From an uncultured Porphyromonadaceae bacterium (lineage in GTDB: Bacteria > Bacteroidota > Bacteroidia > Bacteroidales > Muribaculaceae): a stretch of 64,000 nt of DNA. The translations under genes were made by a program, and so were the position numbers. Every line of letters begins with the position of its first letter. The stretch's first letter is position 1. The DNA lies in the NCBI GenBank assembly GCA_947176915.1, contig CAMWSM010000004.1:1-64000 (forward strand), written 5' to 3'. Positions 41,846 to 49,747 of the stretch are shown piece after piece. The notes beneath the pieces are model-generated. The model was not told where the DNA came from and did no database searches. It saw only the letters and a list, made by a program, of their open reading frames with translations.

Positions 41846-43834
41846 TTGATTATAATAATTAATTTGGATTCAGCATTCAATAATATAGACCTGGATAATC
41901 CTGAATTCCAACAAGCATATCGCTTATTGGAACAAACTAATGCGAATGTATTTTTAACAGGAAAAGCCGGTACTGGCAAATCGACCTTTTTAAAATATAT
42001 CTGTAAAAAACTTGCAAAAAAATATGTTGTTTTGGCTCCTACAGGAGTTGCAGCTATAAATGTGGGCGGTGTTACAATCCATTCATTTTTTCAGATGCCA
42101 TTACGGCCTGTGCCTCCTGATGATCCCGATTATTCTATATCAATTTTTAAAAGTCCAAAGAAATTTTCACGTAAAAAAAGAAAATTAATTAAGGAGCTTG
42201 AATTGATCATCATTGATGAGGTGTCGATGGTAAGACCGGATATGATTGATTTTATCGATAGGGTACTCAGGGGGGTAACGGGAAGACGTGGCAAGCCATT
42301 TGGGGGTATTCAGTTACTTCTTGTGGGAGATATATTTCAATTAGAGCCTGTGGTAAATGCCGACACCCGCCTTATATTATCGAAGTATTATACAAATTTT
42401 TTCTTTTTTAATGCATTGGTCTATAACTCCGCAAATCTAATTTCTATAGAGTTAAAGAAGATCTACCGGCAAAGTGATCCTGTATTTATTGGGATTCTTG
42501 ATCGTCTAAGAATAAATCATACAACTGTTGATGATATAAGAAAACTGAATTCTGAAGTTAGGGAAAATAAATGCATTAATGATGAATTTGGAATTACATT
42601 GACAACAAGGAGAGATTTGGCTTCCGTGATTAACAAGGAGAAAATGGATTCATTGCCGGAAGAGGAATTTGTCTTTAAAGGAGAAATCATAGATGATTTT
42701 CCTGAGAAGCTGCTTCCTACTGATTTAAACCTGATATTGAAAAAAGATGCCCAGGTGATGCTGATAAGGAACGACAAAGATCGGCGTTGGGTAAATGGGA
42801 GCTTGGCAAAAATTACAGAAATCAATTCTACATCTATATCCATTCGGCTTGAGAACGGTATGGAAGAGAAGTTGGAGAGAGAGATTTGGAATAATATCAC
42901 CTATTCTTACGCTGAAAAAGAAAAGAAGGTTAAGGAGGAGATATTAGGTCAATTTATTCAATATCCCGTAAGGGCAGCTTGGGCTCTTACTATTCATAAA
43001 AGTCAGGGATTGACTTTCAATAATGTCGCAATAGATATGAGTGGGGGTGCTTTTTCCGCCGGACAAACTTATGTGGCATTAAGCAGATGCAGATCGCTGG
43101 AGGGAATAACATTTTTAAATCCGATTAGCAGAAGGGATATTATTGTAAGCAGGGGAGCTAAAATGTTTAGTGAGGAATTTAATGATAAAAGAAAAATCGA
43201 TGATGCTTTAAAGGAATCTTTGGCACGCCAACATTCTTTAGATGCTGTGCATGAATTTGACCAGGAAAATTATAGGGCGGCAATTGACTCATTATGGAAT
43301 GTTCATGAAAATGCCGGTGTTCTTGAAAAGAGCTCCGTAAGAAGATTTATAGCCCACAAATTGAATATTATTTCCCGCCTAAAGAATGACAACAAAAGAA
43401 TGGAAGCTAAGTTAAAGGAGTTGTCGAAGGAATATGTTATATTGGGCAACATATCTCTTCATGAAGGAAATGATGTAATATCTGCCCAAAAGAATTTCAT
43501 AAAGGCTTGTGATTTAGATGCGGGAAATATGGATGCTAAAATGGGAGAAGCGGAATGCTTTACTATTAATGGAGATTATGAAGAGGCATTCTCGGTTCTG
43601 CGGGAAGTGCAGAAAAAAGATAGGAAGATGACCTATAGGGTATTAATGTGTAGGGGAAGGATTTATGAGAAAACGGGAGATTTACCGGCGGCTTTATTGG
43701 CTTATACTTCTGCCTTTAAAAAGAATAGGACAGACAAAGAGCCGGTAGAAAAAATAATTTCCATCTATGAAAAAATGGGGATGGAGGGGGAGGCAGATAA
43801 TTTTAGAGATTGGCTTCGAGAAAATTTGTCATAA
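41846..43834 (+). CDS. Pif1-like/RecD-like DNA helicase with TPR-like C-terminus
   Basis: This protein of up to 662 residues is a superfamily 1B helicase: Walker A FLTGKAGTGKSTFLK (near residue 40), LIIIDEVSMVRPD, QLLLVGDIFQLEPV, AWALTIHKSQGLTF and VALSRCRSLEGI. After about residue 440 comes a helical segment with TPR-like repeats (ILGNISLHEGNDVISAQKNFIKACDLDAGN, AKMGEAECFTINGDYEEAFSVLREVQKKD). No in-frame ATG precedes Walker A; TTG at 41846 or 41864 must serve. It is six bases after the S24 gene. It would unwind DNA in replication or repair. Confidence 0.85.
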   Translation: MIIIINLDSAFNNIDLDNPEFQQAYRLLEQTNANVFLTGKAGTGKSTFLKYICKKLAKKYVVLAPTGVAAINVGGVTIHSFFQMPLRPVPPDDPDYSISIFKSPKKFSRKKRKLIKELELIIIDEVSMVRPDMIDFIDRVLRGVTGRRGKPFGGIQLLLVGDIFQLEPVVNADTRLILSKYYTNFFFFNALVYNSANLISIELKKIYRQSDPVFIGILDRLRINHTTVDDIRKLNSEVRENKCINDEFGITLTTRRDLASVINKEKMDSLPEEEFVFKGEIIDDFPEKLLPTDLNLILKKDAQVMLIRNDKDRRWVNGSLAKITEINSTSISIRLENGMEEKLEREIWNNITYSYAEKEKKVKEEILGQFIQYPVRAAWALTIHKSQGLTFNNVAIDMSGGAFSAGQTYVALSRCRSLEGITFLNPISRRDIIVSRGAKMFSEEFNDKRKIDDALKESLARQHSLDAVHEFDQENYRAAIDSLWNVHENAGVLEKSSVRRFIAHKLNIISRLKNDNKRMEAKLKELSKEYVILGNISLHEGNDVISAQKNFIKACDLDAGNMDAKMGEAECFTINGDYEEAFSVLREVQKKDRKMTYRVLMCRGRIYEKTGDLPAALLAYTSAFKKNRTDKEPVEKIISIYEKMGMEGEADNFRDWLRENLS

Positions 43835-43845
43835 AGCCAATCTCT
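43805..43845. terminator. Hairpin at the convergent ends of helicase and aguB
   Basis: A 12-bp stem (AGAGATTGGCTT and its complement) encloses a 17-base loop spanning the helicase stop. No strong T run follows on either side, so termination is uncertain. Confidence 0.45.
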
Positions 43846-43858
43846 ATAAGATGTGTCA

Positions 43859-44824
43859 TTAATCAAGGAATCTGGATGATAAACCGCCGTAAGCATCTAT
43901 TCTTCTATCGCGTAAGAAAGGCCACCAGTTACGGACATTTTGGGTCTTTTCCCTATTGACGTTGACAATAAATTCTTCAGGTTGCTCCTCCGGGGCCATG
44001 TGGAGAATTTCTCCTTGAGGTCCTGCAATAAAACTTGAGCCCCAGAAATCAATACCCGAGGTTTGACCTGACAAGTCCTCTTCGAAACCGCACCGGTTGA
44101 CACTTACTACAGGTAATCCGTTAGCAACAGCATGAGCACGTTGGATAATCAGCCATGCGTCTCTTTGACGCTCTTTCTCATCAGATGAATCATCAGGATT
44201 CCATCCAATTGCAGTGGGGTAGATTAGTATTTCTGCTCCGCGGAGTGTCATTAATCTTGCAGCTTCCGGATACCATTGATCCCAACAAACAAGTACTCCA
44301 AGTCGACCGACTGAAGTATTAATAGGTTCAAAGCCTGTATCACCCGGAGTAAAGTAAAATTTCTCATAAAATCCCGGGTCGTCAGGGATATGCATTTTCC
44401 TATATTTTCCGGCTACTGACCCATCAGAATCAAAGACAACCGCTGTATTATGATATAATCCGGGTGCTCTACGTTCAAAAGCGCTTGTAACAATTACTAC
44501 TTTGTTTTCGGCAGCCGCCTCCGAATAGAACTTAATGAAATCATCAAGTTTGACAGCAAACTTGAAATTTGCCACATCTTCACACTGGCAGAAATAGAGT
44601 GAATCATGAAGTTCGGAAAGCACGATGATCTGAGCGCCCTCGGCTGCAAGATTCTCGATAGCACTCAAGTTGCGCTGACGATTTGCACTTATATCTTCTG
44701 TAAAGGCGTGTTGTACAACTCCAATCCTGAGAATCTGATCATTATCTAAGACTTCGGATGATAAATTCTCGTAGTTCGGATTTATTTTCTCTTGAGAGGA
44801 GAGATTATCATTATCATTTATCAT
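43859..44824 (-). CDS. aguB: N-carbamoylputrescine amidase
   Basis: This 321-residue nitrilase-family enzyme converts N-carbamoylputrescine to putrescine, CO2 and ammonia. The Glu-Lys-Cys triad is visible in VLSELHDS, KYRKMHIPDDPGFYEKFYFTPGD and GVLVCWDQWYPEAARLM. The family-specific QHAFTED and FWGSSF segments are present. An N-terminal extension of about 30 residues precedes the conserved ILRIGVVQ. The start at 44824 is chosen because it overlaps the aguA stop by 11 bases; a longer open frame begins inside aguA. Confidence 0.93.
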   Translation of the reverse strand: MINDNDNLSSQEKINPNYENLSSEVLDNDQILRIGVVQHAFTEDISANRQRNLSAIENLAAEGAQIIVLSELHDSLYFCQCEDVANFKFAVKLDDFIKFYSEAAAENKVVIVTSAFERRAPGLYHNTAVVFDSDGSVAGKYRKMHIPDDPGFYEKFYFTPGDTGFEPINTSVGRLGVLVCWDQWYPEAARLMTLRGAEILIYPTAIGWNPDDSSDEKERQRDAWLIIQRAHAVANGLPVVSVNRCGFEEDLSGQTSGIDFWGSSFIAGPQGEILHMAPEEQPEEFIVNVNREKTQNVRNWWPFLRDRRIDAYGGLSSRFLD

Positions 44825-45857
44825 ATATAGCTGAATTAAAGAGATTTTGAGGTATTTGCATTGTCGCGCAGTGGAGTGAACCATGCTGTTTAATCAGAGT
44901 AGTACAATCAATGCCAACTACTCTATGGGAGGGAAATGCAATTTTTAAAGTCTGCATCGCAAGGTAATCATTATCCGGTTGATTATATGTAGGCATAAAG
45001 ATTATCTTGTCAGTTATCAGATAATTGGAATATGTAGCCGGTAATCTTTGTCCGTTTTCATCAAAAATTGCTTCCGGTAAGGGTAATTCCACAAGATTAA
45101 AAGCATTGCCATCTATTGTACGAAACATGGTCAATTGAGCTCTCATTTTGAGGAGTTCTTCAAATTGCGAATCCTCTGTATTCCTGCATCCGGTGAAAAT
45201 GATTGTATTTCCCGGTGCCAAACGTGCGAGAGTGTCAATATGTGAATCTGTATCATCCCCTTCCAGTGCTCCATAGTCCAGAAATAGAATATGACTCACT
45301 CCAAGTCTTCTTTCCAAGACATCATGAAGTTCCTTTTTTGATAAACCTCCATTTCGATTTGGTGAACAGAGGCATCGGGAAGTTGTCAAGAGGGTTCCTT
45401 CTCCATCAGTTTCCACTGATCCACCTTCAAGAGTAAAGGACCGTTCATTACTATAGACTAAGGGTGGGATAATTAAACTTTTTTTAAGATTCAGATTCAC
45501 AAGGTTATCTTTATCGCTTGCGAATTTTAAACCCCATCCATTAAATCCAAAGTCTAAAGCGCGAAGCCTCTCATCTTTAATGACCGAGATTGGACCATAA
45601 TCTCTGGTCCACGTATCATTATAATCAGTCTCGATAAGAGTGATATAATTCATATTACACCCTGAGAGAACAGATTCTGTCTCCGTCTTATCATGACATA
45701 AAAGCACAACATGAATCTTTTCGTCACTAAATGTCTTAATGATACGATAATATTGAGCTCTTGCCTCAGGGAGAATATATGCCCAATCGGTTTCTTCAGT
45801 AGGCATTGCCATTAAAATAGCCTCTTGTGCCGCCCACTCCGGTAGGAATGATATCAT
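44814..45857 (-). CDS. aguA: Agmatine deiminase
   Basis: This 347-residue enzyme hydrolyses agmatine to N-carbamoylputrescine and ammonia, the step before AguB. Landmarks are PEWAAQEAILMAMP at the start, NDTWTRDYGP, FTLEGGSVETDGEGTLLTT, DTDSHIDTLARL and the catalytic cysteine in QHGSLHCATMQIP. Together with aguB this gives putrescine from arginine-derived agmatine, although an arginine decarboxylase is not in the window. A minus-strand -7 element lies at 45897-45904. Confidence 0.95.
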   Translation of the reverse strand: MISFLPEWAAQEAILMAMPTEETDWAYILPEARAQYYRIIKTFSDEKIHVVLLCHDKTETESVLSGCNMNYITLIETDYNDTWTRDYGPISVIKDERLRALDFGFNGWGLKFASDKDNLVNLNLKKSLIIPPLVYSNERSFTLEGGSVETDGEGTLLTTSRCLCSPNRNGGLSKKELHDVLERRLGVSHILFLDYGALEGDDTDSHIDTLARLAPGNTIIFTGCRNTEDSQFEELLKMRAQLTMFRTIDGNAFNLVELPLPEAIFDENGQRLPATYSNYLITDKIIFMPTYNQPDNDYLAMQTLKIAFPSHRVVGIDCTTLIKQHGSLHCATMQIPQNLFNSAIYDK

Positions 45858-45896
45858 TTATTAATGTGAGGAGGAGAAAAAGATTTAACAATAATG

Positions 45897-45904
45897 CAAA
45901 ATTA
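45897..45904 (-). promoter_or_regulatory. -7 promoter element of aguA
   Basis: The minus strand reads TAATTTTG, 40 bases before the start. The nearest TTTG lies 28 bases away, off the usual spacing. Confidence 0.5.
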
Positions 45905-46009
45905 AGAATTATAAGGTAAAAATCATAGTTTGCAAAAGAAATTTTATAGTATAAAAATAAAAATAAAGTTTTAAACTAAAAAATGAATAAGAGATTTCTA
46001 TGAATTGAT

Positions 46010-46017
46010 TAATTTTG
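46010..46017 (+). promoter_or_regulatory. -7 promoter element of the DUF1599 gene
   Basis: TAATTTTG, a full consensus -7 match, lies 22 bases before the start codon. No -33 box was seen. Confidence 0.5.
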
Positions 46018-46038
46018 CATCATAAAGTTGATTAAAAA

Positions 46039-46593
46039 ATGGAAAACAAAAAACACGACACAATAACAGAGTTTACAGCCATGATTGAGCTGTGTAAAGG
46101 GGTTTTTGAAAAGAAACTTGAAGACTATGGAACTTCGTGGAGGGTTATGCGTCCTTCAAGCCTCACGGATCAGATTTATATTAAAGCAAGGAGAATAAGA
46201 TCAATTGAGGAGAAGGGTGAAAACGCAGTAAAGGTAAATGAGGGAATCGAACCTGAATTTATCGGGATTGTAAACTATTCCGCTATTGCTCTGATCCAGC
46301 TGAAACTCGGACCCGGAGGAAGGATAGATAAAGGGGAGGCTCTGCAGGAATATGAAGACGCTCTAAAAACATCCACCTCTCTAATGCTAAATAAGAATCA
46401 TGATTATGATGAAGCATGGAGACAAATGAGGGTTTCCAGTTTCACAGATATAATTCTGCAGAAACTTTTGCGTACACGTGAAATCGAAGAGCATAATGGC
46501 AAAACATTAATAAGCGAAGGGGTAGAGGCAAACTATATGGATATGATAAATTATGCCCTCTTTGCTCTTATCAAACTTAATTATGGGGAATGA
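46039..46593 (+). CDS. DUF1599 protein, tandem duplicate
   Basis: This 184-residue protein is two copies of one unit. FEKKLEDYGTSWRVMRPSSLTDQIYIKARRIRSIEEKG is repeated as LNKNHDYDEAWRQMRVSSFTDIILQKLLRTREIEEHNG, each followed by EPEFIGIVNYSAIALIQLKLG or EANYMDMINYALFALIKLNYG. This matches DUF1599 (listed as nucleotide modification associated domain 1). Conserved Asp-Tyr-x3-Trp residues suggest a nucleotide-related fold, but no activity is established. It overlaps the DoxX gene by 11 bases. Confidence 0.85.
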   Translation: MENKKHDTITEFTAMIELCKGVFEKKLEDYGTSWRVMRPSSLTDQIYIKARRIRSIEEKGENAVKVNEGIEPEFIGIVNYSAIALIQLKLGPGGRIDKGEALQEYEDALKTSTSLMLNKNHDYDEAWRQMRVSSFTDIILQKLLRTREIEEHNGKTLISEGVEANYMDMINYALFALIKLNYGE

Positions 46594-47878
46594 TAAAAAA
46601 AGCTTATTGAGAAATTGCCTGACATGGATTTTGCGCTTGGGAGTCGGAGGTGTTTTTATTTTTTCCGGTTTTGTCAAAGCGATTGATCCTTGGGGAACAT
46701 TGTATAAATTTCAAGAATATTTATCAGTTATAGGATGGTCAATTTGGCCTAATCTTGTTTTAGTTGGTGTTTTTTCATTATGCGCATTTGAGTTTCTCAT
46801 TGGCATATTTCTATTCTTAGGGTCCTTCCGACGTTCTGCACCTGTTTTGGCAGCGATAATAATGTCATTTATGTTGCCACTTACATTATGGATTGCTATA
46901 ATGAATCCGGTGGCTGACTGTGGTTGTTTCGGAGATGCTTTTTTATTGTCAAATTGGGCAACTTTTTGGAAGAACGTAATATTATCTGCCGGAATAATAT
47001 GGCTGATTTGTTATAATCTGAAGTGCAGTTGGGTAGTAACTCCTGCATTGCAATGGCTCCTTTTTATAATTTCAGGTGTTTTTATAGTTATAATTGAACT
47101 GTATGGATACATAGCTCAACCTCTTATTGATTTCAGAGAATACAAAGTTGGAGAATCTTTACTTGCCGAGGATTCTCAAGAGGAGGAATCTTCATTCTTG
47201 TTTATTTATGAGCGAGACGGCATACAAATTGAGGTCAGTAATGCGGACTCCATACCCTCGGAGGATGAAGGCTGGCGATTTGTGGATAGAAAGGAAATTG
47301 CAAGGCAAGAGAGAAAGAATGGTAATGATAAGGAAAAAACATTTAGAATCTGGGATGTAAAAGGGGAAGGGGATGTAACTGAAGAGGTCATTGACAAGGA
47401 AGGGGAGGAATTGCTTGTTTTAATTCCCGATTTGAGAATTGTATCTCCCGCCACAACATGGAAATTAAATTCTCTTTATGAGTGGGCGGGAAAGAACAAT
47501 GTGGAAATGATAGGCATCGTAGCAGGCTCCGAGGAGGAGATATCCGAATGGGAGGATCTATCAATGGCAAGCTATCCTATTTATCTCGCTGATGACACTC
47601 AAATAAAAGAAGTGGCAAGAGGCAATCCCTCCATAGTATTTCTTGTTGATGGAATAATTGAATGGAAGAGCACACTCGCTGCTATGAATATAGACGATTT
47701 CCTTTCTCCTGAAACTTCTTCGGATGCAAGAAGTTTTGGTAGGGACAACAAAAGCATACTGTTTAATTGTATAAGTCTGTATTTGGTTTGTGTTTGTGTC
47801 TTGATTTTCTTATCATTCACTCCTAAGATAGGGAATTTATTCTTTAATAGAAAAGGGAAAATTACAGAGAAAGAGTAA
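46583..47878 (+). CDS. DoxX/MauE-like membrane protein with thioredoxin-like domain
   Basis: This 431-residue protein has a DoxX/MauE-like four-helix N-terminal part (ILRLGVGGVFIFSGFVKAIDPWGTLYKFQEYL; NPVADCGCFGDAFLLSNWATFWKNV). A soluble region of about 240 residues follows, including a thioredoxin-like stretch without CxxC (LNSLYEWAGKNNVEMIGIVAGSEEEISEWEDL), and one last membrane segment near the C-terminus. The CGCF cysteines are typical of MauE-like quinone or thiol redox proteins. The ATG at 46583, overlapping the DUF1599 stop, is preferred to one 30 bases upstream. Role unknown; thiol redox is an inference. Confidence 0.82.
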   Translation: MGNDKKSLLRNCLTWILRLGVGGVFIFSGFVKAIDPWGTLYKFQEYLSVIGWSIWPNLVLVGVFSLCAFEFLIGIFLFLGSFRRSAPVLAAIIMSFMLPLTLWIAIMNPVADCGCFGDAFLLSNWATFWKNVILSAGIIWLICYNLKCSWVVTPALQWLLFIISGVFIVIIELYGYIAQPLIDFREYKVGESLLAEDSQEEESSFLFIYERDGIQIEVSNADSIPSEDEGWRFVDRKEIARQERKNGNDKEKTFRIWDVKGEGDVTEEVIDKEGEELLVLIPDLRIVSPATTWKLNSLYEWAGKNNVEMIGIVAGSEEEISEWEDLSMASYPIYLADDTQIKEVARGNPSIVFLVDGIIEWKSTLAAMNIDDFLSPETSSDARSFGRDNKSILFNCISLYLVCVCVLIFLSFTPKIGNLFFNRKGKITEKE

Positions 47879-47888
47879 TAATTTATTT

Positions 47889-48362
47889 TTATTGATGATG
47901 ATATGGTTCACCTTTCATTATTGTAAAAGCCCGGTAAAGCTGTTCAATAAAAAAGAGCCTAACCATTTCATGTGTAAATGTCATTTTGGAAAGTGAAAGC
48001 TTGTCATCGGCTCTTCTATACACATCATTTGAAAAACCATAAGGCCCTCCTACGACAAAGACAGCCCGTTTCCTACCTGAATTTAATACTTTGCCAAGTC
48101 GGGAGGAGAATTCCAAGGAGGTGTATTCTTTTCCATTTTCATCAAGAAGGATGCAGAAATCAGAGGGGGAGAGGTAACTTAAGATTGCCTCTCCCTCTTT
48201 CTCTTTTTGCAGAGCAGGAGGGGTGGATTTGGCAATCCTTATGTCAGGAATAGCTTCATTCTTAAATGTTATATAATGGCTCAGACGCTTTTGAAAATCC
48301 TCAAATCCGGTTTTAACATAGCTTTGGCTTGTTTTGCCAACTGTTAGAAGTATTATTTCCAT
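47889..48362 (-). CDS. rlmH: 23S rRNA pseudouridine-1915 N3-methyltransferase
   Basis: This 157-residue SPOUT enzyme methylates pseudouridine 1915 in helix 69 of 23S rRNA. Features are FCILLDENGKEYTSLEFS, the knot VFVVGGPYGFSNDVYRRAD, LSLSKMTFTHEMVRLFFIEQLYRAFTIMKGEPYHHQ, ending in the typical YHxx terminus. It is divergent from nadC. Confidence 0.97.
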   Translation of the reverse strand: MEIILLTVGKTSQSYVKTGFEDFQKRLSHYITFKNEAIPDIRIAKSTPPALQKEKEGEAILSYLSPSDFCILLDENGKEYTSLEFSSRLGKVLNSGRKRAVFVVGGPYGFSNDVYRRADDKLSLSKMTFTHEMVRLFFIEQLYRAFTIMKGEPYHHQ

Positions 48363-48371
48363 AAAATTTAT

Positions 48372-48389
48372 TAACTTTGCGCAAATTTA
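48372..48389. promoter_or_regulatory. Divergent -7 elements, nadC and rlmH
   Basis: Plus strand TAACTTTG (48372-48379) faces nadC, 22 bases before its ATG. On the minus strand TAAATTTG (48389-48382) faces rlmH. The two are almost back to back. Confidence 0.5.
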
Positions 48390-48401
48390 TAAAAAATAAT
48401 T

Positions 48402-49250
48402 ATGGAAACAAAAGACAAATTGATTGACCAGCTGCTTGATCTGGCTTTTGCCGAGGATATCGGAGATGGTGATCACACTACTCTTTCAACCATACCGGCA
48501 GATGCCATGGGACGTTCGAAACTAATCATAAAGGAATCAGGAGTCTTAGCCGGTGTTGAAGAGGCTGAAAAGGTCTTGCACAAAGTTGATCCTTCAATCA
48601 AAATTACTGTTTATCTCAAGGACGGGGAACGAGTAAATCCGGGAGATATTGCATTTATTGCAGAAGGTCCGGTACGCTCACTTCTCATCGCAGAAAGAAC
48701 CATGCTGAATATCATGCAAAGAATGAGCGGCGTGGCTACAATGACTGCAAAGTATCAGGATAAACTTGAGGGATTGCATACTAAGGTGCTTGACACAAGA
48801 AAAACTACCCCGGGGATGAGAATTATGGAGAAAGAGGCTGTGAAAATTGGAGGAGGAACCAATCATAGAATCGGTCTTTTTGATATGATCCTAATAAAGG
48901 ATAATCATATTGATTTTGCGGGAGGTATTGAAAAGGCTATTGAGAGGGCAAGACAATACTGTAAAGAGAAAGGGAAGGATTTAAAGATTGAAGTGGAAGT
49001 CCGGTCTCTTGATGATATCAGAAGAGTGATGGCTATTGGAGGAGTTGACAGAATTATGTTTGATAACTTTACTCCTGAGCTTACAAAAGAGGCTGTCGCT
49101 CTTGTAGATGGAAAGATGGAGACAGAATCATCGGGAGGAATCACCATTGACAATCTTCGTGAATATGGAGAAGCGGGAGTTGATTATATTTCTGTGGGGG
49201 CGCTTACCCATAGTGTAAAGGGACTTGACATGTCATTCAAGGCCTTTTAA
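48402..49250 (+). CDS. nadC: Quinolinate phosphoribosyltransferase (nicotinate-nucleotide pyrophosphorylase)
   Basis: This 282-residue enzyme makes nicotinic acid mononucleotide from quinolinate in NAD synthesis. Landmarks are AEDIGDGDHTTLSTIP, ERTMLNIMQRMSGVATMT, VLDTRKTTPGMRIMEKEAVKIGGGTNHRIGLFDMILIKDNHI, EVEVRSLDD and SVGALTHSVKGLDMSF. It precedes yraN by two bases. Confidence 0.97.
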   Translation: METKDKLIDQLLDLAFAEDIGDGDHTTLSTIPADAMGRSKLIIKESGVLAGVEEAEKVLHKVDPSIKITVYLKDGERVNPGDIAFIAEGPVRSLLIAERTMLNIMQRMSGVATMTAKYQDKLEGLHTKVLDTRKTTPGMRIMEKEAVKIGGGTNHRIGLFDMILIKDNHIDFAGGIEKAIERARQYCKEKGKDLKIEVEVRSLDDIRRVMAIGGVDRIMFDNFTPELTKEAVALVDGKMETESSGGITIDNLREYGEAGVDYISVGALTHSVKGLDMSFKAF

Positions 49251-49252
49251 AT

Positions 49253-49630
49253 ATGAGTCATGAACAGAAGATAAGAAATCTTGAATTCGGGAAATTTGCC
49301 GAACAAGTCGCTGTAGATTTTTATATTTCTCAGGGATATGCCGTAAGGGAAAGAAACTGGCGACTTAATAAGATTGAAATAGACATAATAGCCCAAACCG
49401 GGAATACTATTGTTTTTGTAGAGGTGAAAGCTCGAAGCGGCCGGGATGAAGATCCTGTGGATGCTGTAACTCGTGAAAAGATGCGGTTTATGGCAAAGGG
49501 AGCTGATCACTATCTGCGAAATATGAAAGGAAGATATGAATATCGATTTGATATTTTTACGCTGACCGGAAATATGCGATCATATAAAACCGAGCATTAT
49601 CCTGACGCATTCCTTTCGCCTCTTCGCTAA
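49253..49630 (+). CDS. YraN/UPF0102 family protein
   Basis: This 125-residue protein belongs to the YraN family with a Holliday-junction-resolvase-like nuclease fold: GKFAEQVAVDFYISQGYAVRERNWR, IEIDIIAQTGNTIVFVEVKARS, and VDAVTREKMRFMAKGADHYL. The D...ExK motif is intact (IDIIAQ..VFVEVK). It is downstream of nadC, and the TPP riboswitch follows closely. Confidence 0.9.
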   Translation: MSHEQKIRNLEFGKFAEQVAVDFYISQGYAVRERNWRLNKIEIDIIAQTGNTIVFVEVKARSGRDEDPVDAVTREKMRFMAKGADHYLRNMKGRYEYRFDIFTLTGNMRSYKTEHYPDAFLSPLR

Positions 49631-49644
49631 GAAAAAGTAATAAC

Positions 49645-49747
49645 ATTTAGGGGTGTTTTCTTATCCGATTTATAGAGTTAAACTGATAGGAATTCTGAGA
49701 ATATACCCTTTGAACCTGATCCGGGTAATACCGGCGTAGTGAAAAAT
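49645..49747 (+). promoter_or_regulatory. TPP (THI element) riboswitch
   Basis: The thiamine pyrophosphate aptamer core is clear: GGGGTG at the 5' side, CTGAGA (49695-49700), ATATACCC, then TTTGAACCTGATCCGGGTAA and TACCGGCGTAGTGAA near 49709-49743. A P3 stem TTCTTATC (49658-49665) with GATAGGAA (49685-49692) is present. It controls the downstream thiamine receptor and permease. The start codon comes a few bases after the aptamer, so control is most likely at translation initiation. Confidence 0.95.

Noticed and set aside
41846-43834. Helicase as part of a RecBCD- or defence-type island
   Set aside because: No nuclease, restriction or Cas gene lies nearby and the neighbours are housekeeping genes.
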